A stretch of 64,000 bases of DNA from SOJA01 sp964598485 (GCA_964598485.1 CAZRCD010000005.1:62001-126000); one strand, 5' to 3'; shown: positions 21,565 to 30,997, counted from the stretch's first letter. Notes: generated by a model not told the origin, from the letters alone. Numbers and translations: made by a program.

Positions 21565-24500
21565 GCGTAGCGATTCCTAAGGCTGCCATTGTTTTTGGTG
21601 GTGTTACTCCTCCTCAAGGCGACATCCTTGTCCTTACAGTGCATTTGGGTTGCACAAAAGAAGTTTCTTCATTCAGCTGCTTACTTGAGAACTGGGATAA
21701 AAAGTATAGTCCGGGCGGGACTTCGCCGATAAGCGTGGGCATGGATGGACACATTGACATTGGAAGAGGCATTGATGTTCCGCAGATAATTACTTGTCGT
21801 GTTGAAAAAGTTCAGTGCGAATCTCCGACGCCTAATGAGCATTATATCCGTGTTAGTGGTAGGGGCTGGGGAGAGCGGATCTTCCGCAGAGTAGTCACTA
21901 AAGTTTATGAAAACAAGAAGGGCGAGGACATTGTTAAAGACATCATCGATTATTATGTGGGGTTAAGCCATGTTAGAGATGAAGCAGAGCTGATTGAGGA
22001 CACTGACACAACTTACACGTATCTTGAATATGAGAATACGCCTGTTTTTGACATTTTAAAATATATAGCTGAAAGTAGCGATAAAGCTGGTGTTATAGGC
22101 TACGATTTTCGTGTTGCACCGGATGGTAAGTTTGAGTTTTTCCCGAAGAACAGCAAAACATCGCCTGTTAGCCTTAGCGAGAAAATTGAGGTTAGCGAAT
22201 ACCGCAAGGATATTCATCGTGTTCGCAACAAAATTATGATTTATGGTTTGGCTGATAAAAGTGTGCCCGCCGACAAGGATGCATGGACTGAAAGTTTGAC
22301 GCCTGCTGATGGTTCTTGGAGTGCTGCTGCTGGAGAGGTAAGTCTTGACACGGATTTTAAAGCGAAGGGTTCTGCCAGCATTAAAGTTCACTCTATAAGC
22401 ATGTATTGGGTAGGCGCGATATTCACTTTAAACGCTGGAAAAGAAGTTAACTCTAATCTTTATCCGCTTCTCAGTTTCCTTGCGTATTTGGAGAAATCTT
22501 ACAACGGAAACGTTAGCGTGTTTCTCTATGACACAGCAGGCAAGTATGCTCGAAAGAACATCACGGCTGCTCCAGGGGAATGGCGGAAAACAGATTTGAG
22601 GGCAGGCTTAGCGAATGAACTTGAATGGGAAGAGGTTGAGGCAGGCTTTGATTGGGCCAACATAAAAAAGGTTAGAATAGACGGGTGGTTCTCTGGTGTT
22701 GGAAGCGGTGACTTCTGGATTGACCAATTATTTTTTGGCGGTCGCCGATACTCAGCTACACGTGAAGATTCAGCAAGTCAAACTAATTATGGTTTAAGAG
22801 AGCTTGTTGAAGTTGACGAAGAACTTGTATCTGACAACGAATGTGATTTAAGAGCTAGGGCTTTGCTTGACTATTTCAAAGACCCAGCTGAATATTTGAG
22901 GATAAGCACAACCGTTTTGGATTATGGAAATACTCCGCTGCTTGCAGCTGACAAGATTCCTGTTGTGTTGCCGAATGAGAATGTTGACTGTGATTTTCGC
23001 ATTGAAAGCGTTGAGTATAATGTGGATGCGAAAACTCAGACGCTTGAGATAACGCTTGAACTTGGAAAGGTTCCACCATTTCTTGCTGATTACCTTTATG
23101 GAATGCGTGCTACAACTGTTACGGTTGAAAAGCTTGCACGCACAAAACTCGGAAAAGGCGCCATTCCAACCGCCTTAGGCGGTGGCTTAGGTGCTCATCA
23201 TGTTGGACATGAAGCAGGAGACGATAATGGTGTTCCCTGGCCAAGCGAAGATGATGGTGGCTGGGATAAACTTACGGGGTGGGTCTGTCCGAAGCACATT
23301 GGACCATATGAGGATGAGGTTGCAATAATTAAGTTTCGCACGAAGAACAAGGCGGGAACTGGCGTTCTGGACCATCGGTTTCAGCCAAGCGATAATGAAC
23401 ATGGTGTTTTAGGCTCTGAGATAGCTCATTGGAAAGAATTACACAGTAAACGCATGGTTTTGTATCATGGTGAGGCGTCGCCTTATGGTGATTTCCGCAT
23501 TAAAGTTCAGGGCGAAGATAATCCTAAAACTAGATTAACTGAGGAGTTGCTTGAGTTTGGACCGGGCGATATTACAGCTCCAGACGTGTATTTGAAACGC
23601 ACTGCCGCTGGCAAGCTTGAGTTGAAAGCTCAATACTTAGATTTATTGACTGATAACCTTCTTGAAATCGGATCTGAAACCAAGCGAGTTCATAAAATCT
23701 TCACGACTTATTTGACATTGTTGACAGATGGCTATATGCAGATCAAAACGGTTGCAGAGGATAATCCCAAAGCCAAATTAGACAAAGAAATGCTGCAGTT
23801 TGGTCCTGGAGGAGCAACCGCTCTCGACACGTGGCTTAAACGCGTAGGTTCTGGACAGCTTGAATTGAAAACTGAGTTGTGGCCTCTTTCGGATAATTCT
23901 GGAAAAATAGGCACCTCCGCGAAAAGCTTCGCTGAAATCAACGGATATCAGTATGGAATCAAAGGTAACATGATCCCAGCAAGCGACAACGCGAGCAATC
24001 TGGGCGCGGCTGATAAACGCTTTGCTCATATCTACGCAGTTGAAATCCATGTTTCAAACATGCTTTTCAATTTTCACCTGTTGCCCGATGCTGATGCCAC
24101 TTACGACCTGGGTGCAAGCAACAAAAAATGGAAGGACCTCTACCTCTCAGGCGCACTCAAAGCCTTAGATGCTGGTGTTGCAGTTCATCTTTTGCCGAAT
24201 GCAACTGGCACTTATGACCTGGGCAGCTCAACGAAGAAATGGAGCAATTTGTATCTTAATGGTGTTGGCTATCTCGGATCTCTTAATGTTGGCGCTTTTG
24301 AGGTTATAACTGCAGCTCGTGTTTTGCAGAATGTCACGGCTGCCGCAAGCATAATCACAAGCGGTAGATTTCCCTTAGCAAGACTTCCTGAAGGCACAGC
24401 ACAGTATTTTCTTAAAGCTCAAGGAGCAGGGTTTAACCCTATGTATGCATTGCTTGGCGATGGTGATATTCCGAATCTTGCAACTTCTAAAATTACGAGT

Positions 24501-25037
24501 GGTCAATTCCTTTTGGCAAGACTACCGAGAGGCACAAGTGGTTATGTTCTTGAGGCTCAAGGTGCTGGCTTTGACCCCATGTATGTTGAGCCGGATGGGC
24601 GTTACACGCCTAAAAGTCACACTCACAGTCATGGAACTTTAACGGGTGTAGGACCTGATGATCATCATGCTCAGGTTCATAACCATGCTGGGGAAACAAT
24701 CAGTCCTGCTACTGTAAACTGCAATAACATAAGCATAGCCGCTAGCTGCAACAGACAATACAGTCATCCGAGTAGTCAGCAGTGTGTTTATGCGTCAAGT
24801 GTTGCATGGGAGAATTGTCCACACTTTGGCTGCGTGAATTATTCCGCGGGTGATTTGTGCATCAGAAAGGGAATGAGAATCCCATTTATCAACGGTATGG
24901 CGATCACGGAAGCTGAATCACGCGGGTTAGGGCCGGGCTTCGCTTTCCTAAACCGGAAAGGTAAAGTCATAATGGTTCTTGATGAAGACGGAAACATTGA
25001 GATCTCGGGTAAAATCAAGGAAGGTGTTGCTGTGTGA
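21561..25037 (+). CDS. Tail hub/baseplate protein fused to tail fibre
   Basis: The 1158-residue protein has an N-terminal hub part (about 1-235 and 400-540) with patterns of gp27/GpD-like baseplate hubs (VSGRGWGERIFRRVV, EYENTPVFDILKYIAE, LRARALLDYFKDPAEYL). A beta-sandwich, carbohydrate-binding-like insert lies at about 240-395. The rest is a fibre with repeated D-x-x-Y-D-L-G-(x)-W-x-x-L-Y-L units (two clear copies near 850 and 885) and ends in IMVLDEDGNIEISGKI. It would contact the host surface. GTG start overlaps the tape-measure stop. Confidence 0.75.
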   Translation: MSVAIPKAAIVFGGVTPPQGDILVLTVHLGCTKEVSSFSCLLENWDKKYSPGGTSPISVGMDGHIDIGRGIDVPQIITCRVEKVQCESPTPNEHYIRVSGRGWGERIFRRVVTKVYENKKGEDIVKDIIDYYVGLSHVRDEAELIEDTDTTYTYLEYENTPVFDILKYIAESSDKAGVIGYDFRVAPDGKFEFFPKNSKTSPVSLSEKIEVSEYRKDIHRVRNKIMIYGLADKSVPADKDAWTESLTPADGSWSAAAGEVSLDTDFKAKGSASIKVHSISMYWVGAIFTLNAGKEVNSNLYPLLSFLAYLEKSYNGNVSVFLYDTAGKYARKNITAAPGEWRKTDLRAGLANELEWEEVEAGFDWANIKKVRIDGWFSGVGSGDFWIDQLFFGGRRYSATREDSASQTNYGLRELVEVDEELVSDNECDLRARALLDYFKDPAEYLRISTTVLDYGNTPLLAADKIPVVLPNENVDCDFRIESVEYNVDAKTQTLEITLELGKVPPFLADYLYGMRATTVTVEKLARTKLGKGAIPTALGGGLGAHHVGHEAGDDNGVPWPSEDDGGWDKLTGWVCPKHIGPYEDEVAIIKFRTKNKAGTGVLDHRFQPSDNEHGVLGSEIAHWKELHSKRMVLYHGEASPYGDFRIKVQGEDNPKTRLTEELLEFGPGDITAPDVYLKRTAAGKLELKAQYLDLLTDNLLEIGSETKRVHKIFTTYLTLLTDGYMQIKTVAEDNPKAKLDKEMLQFGPGGATALDTWLKRVGSGQLELKTELWPLSDNSGKIGTSAKSFAEINGYQYGIKGNMIPASDNASNLGAADKRFAHIYAVEIHVSNMLFNFHLLPDADATYDLGASNKKWKDLYLSGALKALDAGVAVHLLPNATGTYDLGSSTKKWSNLYLNGVGYLGSLNVGAFEVITAARVLQNVTAAASIITSGRFPLARLPEGTAQYFLKAQGAGFNPMYALLGDGDIPNLATSKITSGQFLLARLPRGTSGYVLEAQGAGFDPMYVEPDGRYTPKSHTHSHGTLTGVGPDDHHAQVHNHAGETISPATVNCNNISIAASCNRQYSHPSSQQCVYASSVAWENCPHFGCVNYSAGDLCIRKGMRIPFINGMAITEAESRGLGPGFAFLNRKGKVIMVLDEDGNIEISGKIKEGVAV

Positions 25038-25270
25038 ATGAGGTTCCATATGGACAGTATGATAAGGCGTATCAAGCTATTCATAGTGCTTTGTCGCAGA
25101 TTGCAGCTCCGCCTTCTGGTAAGCGAATTACTAAGCAGGCTTTTACATGGAATCCAGAGGGTTCTCTTTCAACTTTGAAGGCTTATGATGGCGAGACATT
25201 GCTTTTCACGCTTAGTTTCTCGTGGAATCCAGATGGTTCTTTGAAGGAGGTTGCTCGTAGCGATGCTTGA
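25034..25270 (+). CDS. Small tail-associated protein
   Basis: The 78-residue GTG-started protein has two copies of a WNP(E/D)GSL motif with similar flanks (FTWNPEGSLSTLKAYDG, FSWNPDGSLKEVARSD), a short beta-hairpin repeat seen in some phage tail proteins. It overlaps the hub gene stop and the next start, so all are cotranscribed. Confidence 0.6.
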   Translation: MNEVPYGQYDKAYQAIHSALSQIAAPPSGKRITKQAFTWNPEGSLSTLKAYDGETLLFTLSFSWNPDGSLKEVARSDA

Positions 25271-25496
25271 CAAATCTTTGGTGGTTCGTGATGATAAGGG
25301 CAAGTTTAAGGATTTGGGTGATGTGCTTGCTGTGGCTCGTAGCCAGGGCAAAATGCTTTTTAGGACCAAGAAGAATGTTTTTGTTAAAAGGGTGTCTCGT
25401 GATTTTGAGTTGGGCTGGATAGCTGTTGTTTCTCTTCAGCCTCTCAATTTTGGGTGTTCAAATCGGCTGGTTGTAAGCGGAGGAGAAAAGAAATGA
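25263..25496 (+). CDS. Small tail-region protein, unknown
   Basis: ATG 25263 overlaps the previous stop (ATGCTTGA) and gives 77 residues (MLDKSLVVRDDKGKF start). The protein is basic with several strands. No family is recognised. GGAGGAGAAAAG follows inside its 3' end as ribosome site for the next gene. Confidence 0.5.
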   Translation: MLDKSLVVRDDKGKFKDLGDVLAVARSQGKMLFRTKKNVFVKRVSRDFELGWIAVVSLQPLNFGCSNRLVVSGGEKK

Positions 25497-25499
25497 AAA

Positions 25500-26048
25500 A
25501 TGAGTTTGAGAGTGCGGAAAGAGCCGAGAATACTGGTTGGGATGCATAGACGTTTAGAAGTTTGGCGACCAATCAACAACTTAACACCAGCGCAAATGAA
25601 AGATGCGAAAGCATTCAGAATATTCGGCTGTGTTGAAAAGGCTTTAATCGATGTTGATGAGCGCGAACTTGATTTTAAGGACTTGGTTGTCGATGGCGGA
25701 CTTGATGCTCTCTGCGGGCAAGGTTTTGACGTTAGCGGAAGTCGTCCAGCAGTTTTCAATTACGTAGCAATAGGTGAAGATGACACTGCGCCAGCTAATG
25801 GTAACACTGCTTTGGGAACGGAATCGTATCGTGAACTGGGCACATACGCGAAGGATGGTCCTACTGGCGAGTGCAGTATGGATGCGGAATTTAGTATTGA
25901 TGCGACTAAGGCGTTAAACGAATGTGGCTTGTTCAATGCGGCTTCTGAGGGGACAATGTATTGCCGAGACACTTACACAACGAAAAACGTAGTTGACGGC
26001 GACACGGTAAAAATTTACTACACGCCTAAAATGCAGAGACCAGCATAA
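25500..26048 (+). CDS. Virion tail-tip or fibre-associated protein
   Basis: The 182-residue protein contains VDGGLDALCGQGFDVSGS, then NYVAIGEDDTAPANGNTALG, a pattern common in phage and provirus proteins near tail fibres (an initial strand, Gly-rich loop, then IGxDxTAPxxxxTALxxE). It probably is a structural beta protein of the tail tip or fibre base. Start ATG 25500 with strong ribosome site GGAGGAG 11 nt upstream. Confidence 0.6.
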   Translation: MSLRVRKEPRILVGMHRRLEVWRPINNLTPAQMKDAKAFRIFGCVEKALIDVDERELDFKDLVVDGGLDALCGQGFDVSGSRPAVFNYVAIGEDDTAPANGNTALGTESYRELGTYAKDGPTGECSMDAEFSIDATKALNECGLFNAASEGTMYCRDTYTTKNVVDGDTVKIYYTPKMQRPA

Positions 26049-26132
26049 AAATCTCCATTTTTCTTTTGGAGATGTTGACAAGTGGCGTCCTTCAAGTTTC
26101 CTAAATCGTGGGTTAGGGAGGTTAAACCATAA

Positions 26133-28382
26133 ATGGCTGCTGAATGGACTACGCCTACGGCGATTCATAGTTACTGTGGAGAGTGTCCACCATATAATGC
26201 AGCGAATACTATTGATGATGACCTTGCAAGTTTTTGGACTCATACAATGACATGCTATCACTGGATTATTTTTGATATGGGTGAAACCAAGAAGATAACT
26301 AAAATTCGTGTTTATGTCGATATTGCTCCTTTTGGGGGTGCTGTCGGATTATACGTTTACGTTAGTGATGACCCAGCAAATTTTGGTGATGCTGTTTGGG
26401 AAGGGGTGCTTAATACTGCGGGTTGGAGTGAAAGCGGAGCATTTGAGAAGGACGGTCGCTACATTAAACTTGTTTCTAAGCGCAATACCCCCGGTTCACG
26501 CATGTATGAGTTTGACGCTTACGCAGAAGCAGTAGGTGGACAAATTTATGAGATTAATGTTGACGCTGTTGTGAAGGCTACGGCGGAAAAAGTGTTGCAA
26601 ACGACTTATAATATTCAGAAAGATGCTGCTGTGAGTTCTCAAGCGATTGAAGTAAGCGAAACCACATTCAATATTTTGAAAGATGTAATTGTAAAATCTT
26701 TAGCTGATTTAGGAATAGAAACAATCTATAATATTTCGAAAGATGCTTTGGTGCAGGCTCTTGCTGATGTAGTTGTTGAGAAGATAAACGATAATTTTGA
26801 TGATAACAGCATAGACACTACATTCTGGGATATGCTGGAAGTAGGAGCAACCGTAGCTGAAGTTAATCAACGCCTTGAAGTCACAAGACCTGAAGTTATA
26901 GGACACAAACAATCAGGTTTAGTGACAAAGTATAGTCATAACCTAAGTGAAGCCGACCTTCAAATTTCGGTAGTTGAATTGGATACTTTAGATCATATGC
27001 AACTAATGATTTGCCTAACTAAAGTTACTGCATCCGACCCCTATGGTGAAGCAAATTGGTATCGTTTTTTTAAGGCTGGAGCTACTTCCACTTGTCGTGT
27101 GCAAAAAAGAGTTGACGGAGCTACAGAATACCTTTATAACCAAGCTTGGTCGGCGGCTACTGGACCTTTGCGTATAGTTATTAGCGGTGGTGTTATATCT
27201 TTTTATGAGGATGGAAACTTAGTAGCCAGTGAATCTTACGCACTCTCAACCTATATAGCATATGTTTACATCTTTCAATCCACCAATGCTGAACTGGTAG
27301 GTACCGATGCCTTCGATGACTTTATAGGAGTTCTAGAAGGACAAACTTATGAGATTAATGTTGACGCTGTTGTGAAGGCTACGGCGGAAAAAGTGTTGCA
27401 AACGACTTATAATATTCAGAAAGATGCTGCCGTAACTTCGCAAGCTCTTAAAGCGTCGGAAACTATATTTAACATCCAGAAAGAAGCCATAGCAAAGGCT
27501 TTAACCGCTTTGAGTTTTGAGTTAGGCATTCCAGTTGAAGCAGTAGTGAAGGCTTCAGCTGTCTCGAATTTAGAATCTATTTTTAACATTTCGAAAGAAG
27601 CGGTTATTGAAGCCTTAGCGACTAAAACACTACAGACAATCTACAACATTCATAAGGATGCTGCTGTTGCTGGAAGCGCCACGCATGGAGAGGAAACCAC
27701 GTTTAACATTCATAAAGATGCTTTGGTGCAGGCTCTTGCTGATGTCGTTGTTGAAAAGATTAGTGCTCAAATTATTGAAATTTTTAAGGATGCGGTTGTT
27801 ACGGCTCAGGCCACTTTCGAGTTAGAATCCATTTTTAACGTGCGTAAAGACATCGTAGTTGAAACGTTAGTATCGTTAGATACGGAAACAACTTTCAATA
27901 TCATCAAAGACGCTATTATTCAAGCCGCTGCAACTCGTGAAGTTTTCGGAATTTACCCAATAAATAAAGACGCAGTAGTTCAAGCTTTAACACTTCTTGA
28001 ATTACAACAAGTTTTGAACATAAGTAAAGACGCAATGGTTGAAGTTTCTGCGCAAGCGGTTACTGAAACAATCTTCAATGTTGTAAAAGACGCTATCGTT
28101 AAGGTTTCGGCATCTCCTCAAATAACAGGAATATATGTTATTCCTAAAGACGCATTAGTAAATGCGGAAGCAGCCGCTCAGCTACAGCAAACCTTAAACA
28201 TCCGCAAAGACGCGGTTATCGTTTCTGTTTCGACTCCTCTGATTCAATCTGTTTTTAATTTGTCGCCGGAAGCAGTTGTGAAAGTGCTTGCAGAAGTCAG
28301 TATTGTGAAAGAGGGAGAAGTCAAGGTTACGAAGTTGTTTTTGATGCTTGGCAATATTGCCATTCAGATTCAAGGAGAGTAA
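26133..28382 (+). CDS. Repeat adhesin with discoidin-like and LamG-like domains
   Basis: The 749-residue protein starts with a discoidin/F5-F8-like domain (about 1-135: ASFWTHTMTCYHWIIFDMG, ITKIRVYV, GRYIKLVSKRN). Then about 20 copies of a 20-residue unit follow, with consensus KDAxVxAxAxxxxETxFNIx. A second globular domain (about 215-405, DNFDDNSIDTTFWDMLEVG start, LRIVISGGVISFYEDGNLV end) resembles concanavalin/LamG-like sugar-binding sandwiches and interrupts the repeats. An exact 84-nt DNA repeat flanks it. It is likely a surface fibre or receptor-binding protein. Confidence 0.65.
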   Translation: MAAEWTTPTAIHSYCGECPPYNAANTIDDDLASFWTHTMTCYHWIIFDMGETKKITKIRVYVDIAPFGGAVGLYVYVSDDPANFGDAVWEGVLNTAGWSESGAFEKDGRYIKLVSKRNTPGSRMYEFDAYAEAVGGQIYEINVDAVVKATAEKVLQTTYNIQKDAAVSSQAIEVSETTFNILKDVIVKSLADLGIETIYNISKDALVQALADVVVEKINDNFDDNSIDTTFWDMLEVGATVAEVNQRLEVTRPEVIGHKQSGLVTKYSHNLSEADLQISVVELDTLDHMQLMICLTKVTASDPYGEANWYRFFKAGATSTCRVQKRVDGATEYLYNQAWSAATGPLRIVISGGVISFYEDGNLVASESYALSTYIAYVYIFQSTNAELVGTDAFDDFIGVLEGQTYEINVDAVVKATAEKVLQTTYNIQKDAAVTSQALKASETIFNIQKEAIAKALTALSFELGIPVEAVVKASAVSNLESIFNISKEAVIEALATKTLQTIYNIHKDAAVAGSATHGEETTFNIHKDALVQALADVVVEKISAQIIEIFKDAVVTAQATFELESIFNVRKDIVVETLVSLDTETTFNIIKDAIIQAAATREVFGIYPINKDAVVQALTLLELQQVLNISKDAMVEVSAQAVTETIFNVVKDAIVKVSASPQITGIYVIPKDALVNAEAAAQLQQTLNIRKDAVIVSVSTPLIQSVFNLSPEAVVKVLAEVSIVKEGEVKVTKLFLMLGNIAIQIQGE
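26546..26629 (+). repeat. 84-nt exact direct repeat, copy 1
   Basis: It is identical to 27347-27430, 801 nt downstream and in the same frame. Recombination between the copies would cleanly remove 267 codons, including the LamG-like domain. Confidence 0.9.
27347..27430 (+). repeat. 84-nt exact direct repeat, copy 2
   Basis: It is identical to 26546-26629. The lack of any synonymous change contrasts with the diverged neighbouring protein repeats and points to a recent duplication or gene conversion. Confidence 0.9.
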
Positions 28383-28389
28383 TGAAAAT

Positions 28390-28785
28390 ATGAAGGGTAA
28401 GAAAAGTTTGAAAAAGCAGCTTAAGGATTTGCAGCTTGGGGATTTGATTTCTGTTTCGTGGACAGATGCCTCAATTGGTAAGAGTTTAGGCAGTGGTTTG
28501 GCTGTTGATGTGCCTGCTCAAAGCTGGGGTATCTTCATCGGATTGATGGGTAAACGTAATCAGCATATTGTTTTGGCACAGAATAATTTTCAGTATAGTG
28601 ATGGTTTGTACGATATTGACTACACGGCTATTCCTGTCAGCTGGGCTGTAACCATTAACGTTATTGATAAAAACCACGTGGCGAAGGATGAAGCTGAAAT
28701 TCTTTTCACAAGTTTTCTGCGGGGTGGTAGGCGAGTTTCCAGTAAACATAAACAGCAGAAGGTAAAGAATCATGGATCCTATTAA
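28390..28785 (+). CDS. Small basic protein after the adhesin gene, unknown
   Basis: The 131-residue protein starts at ATG 28390 (KGKKSLKKQLKDLQLGDL). Its middle is beta-rich (LISVSWTDAS, SWGIFIGLMGKRNQHIVLAQ) like a small SH3-type or beta-barrel domain, and the C terminus is basic. No family is recognised. It overlaps the next gene by 14 nt. Confidence 0.5.
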   Translation: MKGKKSLKKQLKDLQLGDLISVSWTDASIGKSLGSGLAVDVPAQSWGIFIGLMGKRNQHIVLAQNNFQYSDGLYDIDYTAIPVSWAVTINVIDKNHVAKDEAEILFTSFLRGGRRVSSKHKQQKVKNHGSY

Positions 28786-29023
28786 AAAAGCGTTAACACG
28801 AAGAATCTCGGTTAAGCGTGGAAGAGGACAGCAGACGCTTGAGGTTACGCCCAGTGAAAGGCTTGTTTTAGGCGTGAAATTCGCCATTGTTATGACGCTT
28901 ATTTTGTCAGCTCTCGAAGTTGCTCACATGGTTTTCTTGGGCTCGTGGAGCAGTGAGATCTTCGCAGCTATAACAGGCTTGATTGGAACGGTTTCAGGAG
29001 TGTTAATCAGTCAACATGCCTAA
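28772..29023 (+). CDS. Two-helix membrane protein (holin-like)
   Basis: The 83-residue protein has a basic N-terminal arm (KKALTRRISVKRGRGQQ) and two hydrophobic segments (about 32-52 and 61-80) separated by a short loop. Size and topology are holin-like, and it lies next to terminase, but archaeal cell lysis by holins is not established for this group, so the role is open. It overlaps both neighbours. Confidence 0.55.
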   Translation: MDPIKKALTRRISVKRGRGQQTLEVTPSERLVLGVKFAIVMTLILSALEVAHMVFLGSWSSEIFAAITGLIGTVSGVLISQHA

Positions 29024-29453
29024 GAAAAAATATTATTGGACTCGTGCGGAAGAGAAGAAACTGCTTAAACTATGGGAAAAAGGCATTAGAGACTTTGAAG
29101 TTTTGGGTAAAGAGTTGGGACGCCCGCCGAGAGGTGTAAAGCAGAAACTGAATCGGTTGGGAGTTGTGGTGGAGAAGAAGAAATTTGTGCGCACCACCAC
29201 AACAGTAATTGAGGATAAGGATGTTTTGACGCATGAGCAGGCTGTGAAGATTTTAGCCGGCGCTATCGAGGCTCTTCGTAAACCTGGCCAAGATAAGCTA
29301 GAGCTGCAACGTCTTCGAATTTTGGTTGATGCTGTTCAAACTTACGATAGTGTGTTGGAAAAGTTTGAGAGATGGAGTGAAATTGAGCAGAGGCTTTTGG
29401 AGATGGATAAGAAAATTGGTGAACTCAAAAAAGCCAAGGACCATGCGTCCTAG
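29016..29453 (+). CDS. Terminase small subunit-like protein
   Basis: The 145-residue protein has an N-terminal helix-turn-helix of SANT/Myb type (YYWTRAEEKKLLKLWEKG, DFEVLGKELGRPPRGVKQKL) and a C-terminal coiled coil (LELQRLRILVDAVQTYDSVL, then ERWSEIEQRLLEMDKKI). This domain order and the position directly before the large subunit fit a small terminase that recognises viral DNA. The last codons overlap the large-subunit ATG at 29443. Confidence 0.7.
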   Translation: MPKKKYYWTRAEEKKLLKLWEKGIRDFEVLGKELGRPPRGVKQKLNRLGVVVEKKKFVRTTTTVIEDKDVLTHEQAVKILAGAIEALRKPGQDKLELQRLRILVDAVQTYDSVLEKFERWSEIEQRLLEMDKKIGELKKAKDHAS

Positions 29454-30858
29454 GAATCGTTTTTCTCGTTTAGACATTTTTGAGGAGAACCTTAGTGAAA
29501 TTTGGGAAGAGGCTGAAAAGGAACGAGAAAAGCTTAGCAAGGACCCTATCACGTTTTTTGAGCAAGTAGTGGGATTCAAGCCCACAGTTTATCAGCGAGA
29601 TCTTGCTGAGAAGTTTATGAATAATCAGTTTGTGGCTATGCGTTGGAACAGGCAGAGTGGCAAGTCATGGATCGCAGCTGCGCTATTGCTTAATTATGCT
29701 TTTACTCACCCGGGGGCTTACATTGGCATTGTAGCTCCTGGTTGGCGTCAGTCAAAACTTGTTATACGAAGAGTCAGATGGTTCTTGCGGAAGCTTCCAA
29801 CTGAAGTTTGTCCTAAGCCCGCTCGGACCGTGTTGTATTTTTCTAATGGCAGCATAATTGAAGCGTTTCCAAATAATCCTGAAACTATTAGAGGGCCAAC
29901 GTTGAACGTGATTTTTTGGGATGAAGCCAACCATACGCCTGGTGATGAGGATTTGTACACGGCTATTTTGTTCACGATCAGCACGACTAAAGGCAAGGTT
30001 TTGATCAGTAGCACGCCTTGGAATACGGATTCGGTTTTTTACAAAATTTTTAATCATAAGGATTATGGAGACTTTGCTCGGAGCCATGTTACTTGGCGGG
30101 AGAGCATGGAGCCTAACGGTCCTTTAGATGAGGGCACGCTTGAGAAAATCCGCCGTCAGTTTGGGGAGGATCCTTGGCGTTGGAAGCGTGAGATGGAGGC
30201 GGAATGGGCTGAGGATGAGGCAGCATGGTTGAGTCAATCGCTTATTACCAAGTGTATTGCGACTGAGAAAACGCTCGGCGAAGAGCTGGAGTTGTGGGAT
30301 TTTGAGAAATATTATAAGGGCAATCTTTATGCGGGTTTAGACTTGGGACGCGTGAAAGATTATAGTGCTCTCGTGGTAATTGATGAGGTTAGAGGTCGTT
30401 TCTTTCTGCGTCACTTGAAACTTTTTCCGTTAGGCACAAGCTACGCCAGCGTTATCGGTTACATTAAAACGTTGCAGGATCGTTGGGGGGGCTTCATTAA
30501 GATTCGTGTGGACAGTACTAATCAGGATTATGTTGTTGAAGATATGAAGAACGCGGAAATTGATAATGTGGAAGGTGTGCGTTTCAGTTTACCGCGTAAG
30601 CAGGAGATGGCTACTCTAGTGAAGCAACGGATGATTAATAATCGGTTTTGGTATCCGTATTTTACGTGGGAGCGTCCTTATCGGGGTGAATGGGTTTCAG
30701 AGTTGAATGTGGAACGGTTTGAACTGCGGAAAGACGGCAGCATAGCCCTCAACCATCCAAGCGGAACACACGACGACGTCTTCTGGGCTGCTGCCCTTGC
30801 ATTATACTCTACAGTTGAAATGGTCGAAGAGCCCGAGGTTTGGGTCGTTCCAAGATGA
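29443..30858 (+). CDS. terL: Terminase large subunit
   Basis: The 471-residue protein has Walker A WNRQSGKSW (near 68-75), Walker B VIFWDEANH (near 155), the coupling motif ISSTPWNTDS and a RNase H-like nuclease domain with acidic residues in GLDLGRVKDYS (near 298), RVDSTNQ (near 356) and GTHDDVFWA (near 441). It packages DNA into the head through the portal. ATG 29443 is chosen because it overlaps the small-subunit end; the frame is open to 29326. It sits at the end of the virion operon, not the start. A 93-nt partial copy of its 3' end lies at 31322-31414. Confidence 0.92.
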   Translation: MRPRNRFSRLDIFEENLSEIWEEAEKEREKLSKDPITFFEQVVGFKPTVYQRDLAEKFMNNQFVAMRWNRQSGKSWIAAALLLNYAFTHPGAYIGIVAPGWRQSKLVIRRVRWFLRKLPTEVCPKPARTVLYFSNGSIIEAFPNNPETIRGPTLNVIFWDEANHTPGDEDLYTAILFTISTTKGKVLISSTPWNTDSVFYKIFNHKDYGDFARSHVTWRESMEPNGPLDEGTLEKIRRQFGEDPWRWKREMEAEWAEDEAAWLSQSLITKCIATEKTLGEELELWDFEKYYKGNLYAGLDLGRVKDYSALVVIDEVRGRFFLRHLKLFPLGTSYASVIGYIKTLQDRWGGFIKIRVDSTNQDYVVEDMKNAEIDNVEGVRFSLPRKQEMATLVKQRMINNRFWYPYFTWERPYRGEWVSELNVERFELRKDGSIALNHPSGTHDDVFWAAALALYSTVEMVEEPEVWVVPR

Positions 30859-30893
30859 ACGCTCGCAAATCTTAAAACCTATCAGCTCTATAC

Positions 30894-30931
30894 AACAATT
30901 CTATGTCAAAAAATGCCGAAACAGAATTGTT
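30894..30931. terminator. Inverted repeat after terL, possible terminator
   Basis: AACAATTCT (30894-30902) and AGAATTGTT (30923-30931) form a perfect 9-bp stem with a 20-nt loop, 36 nt after the terminase stop. There is no strong T-run behind it. Confidence 0.35.
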
Positions 30932-30960
30932 ATTAAAGAAACATGAGGAGCTAGTGAGCT

Positions 30961-30968
30961 TTTATATA
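30961..30968 (+). promoter_or_regulatory. TATA box of the cargo gene
   Basis: TTTATATA lies 30 nt before the ATG at 30998, so the transcript would have almost no leader. It gives this gene its own promoter outside the virion operon. Confidence 0.55.
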
Positions 30969-30997
30969 CATTAAAACAAAATGAAGAAGAAGGAAGA

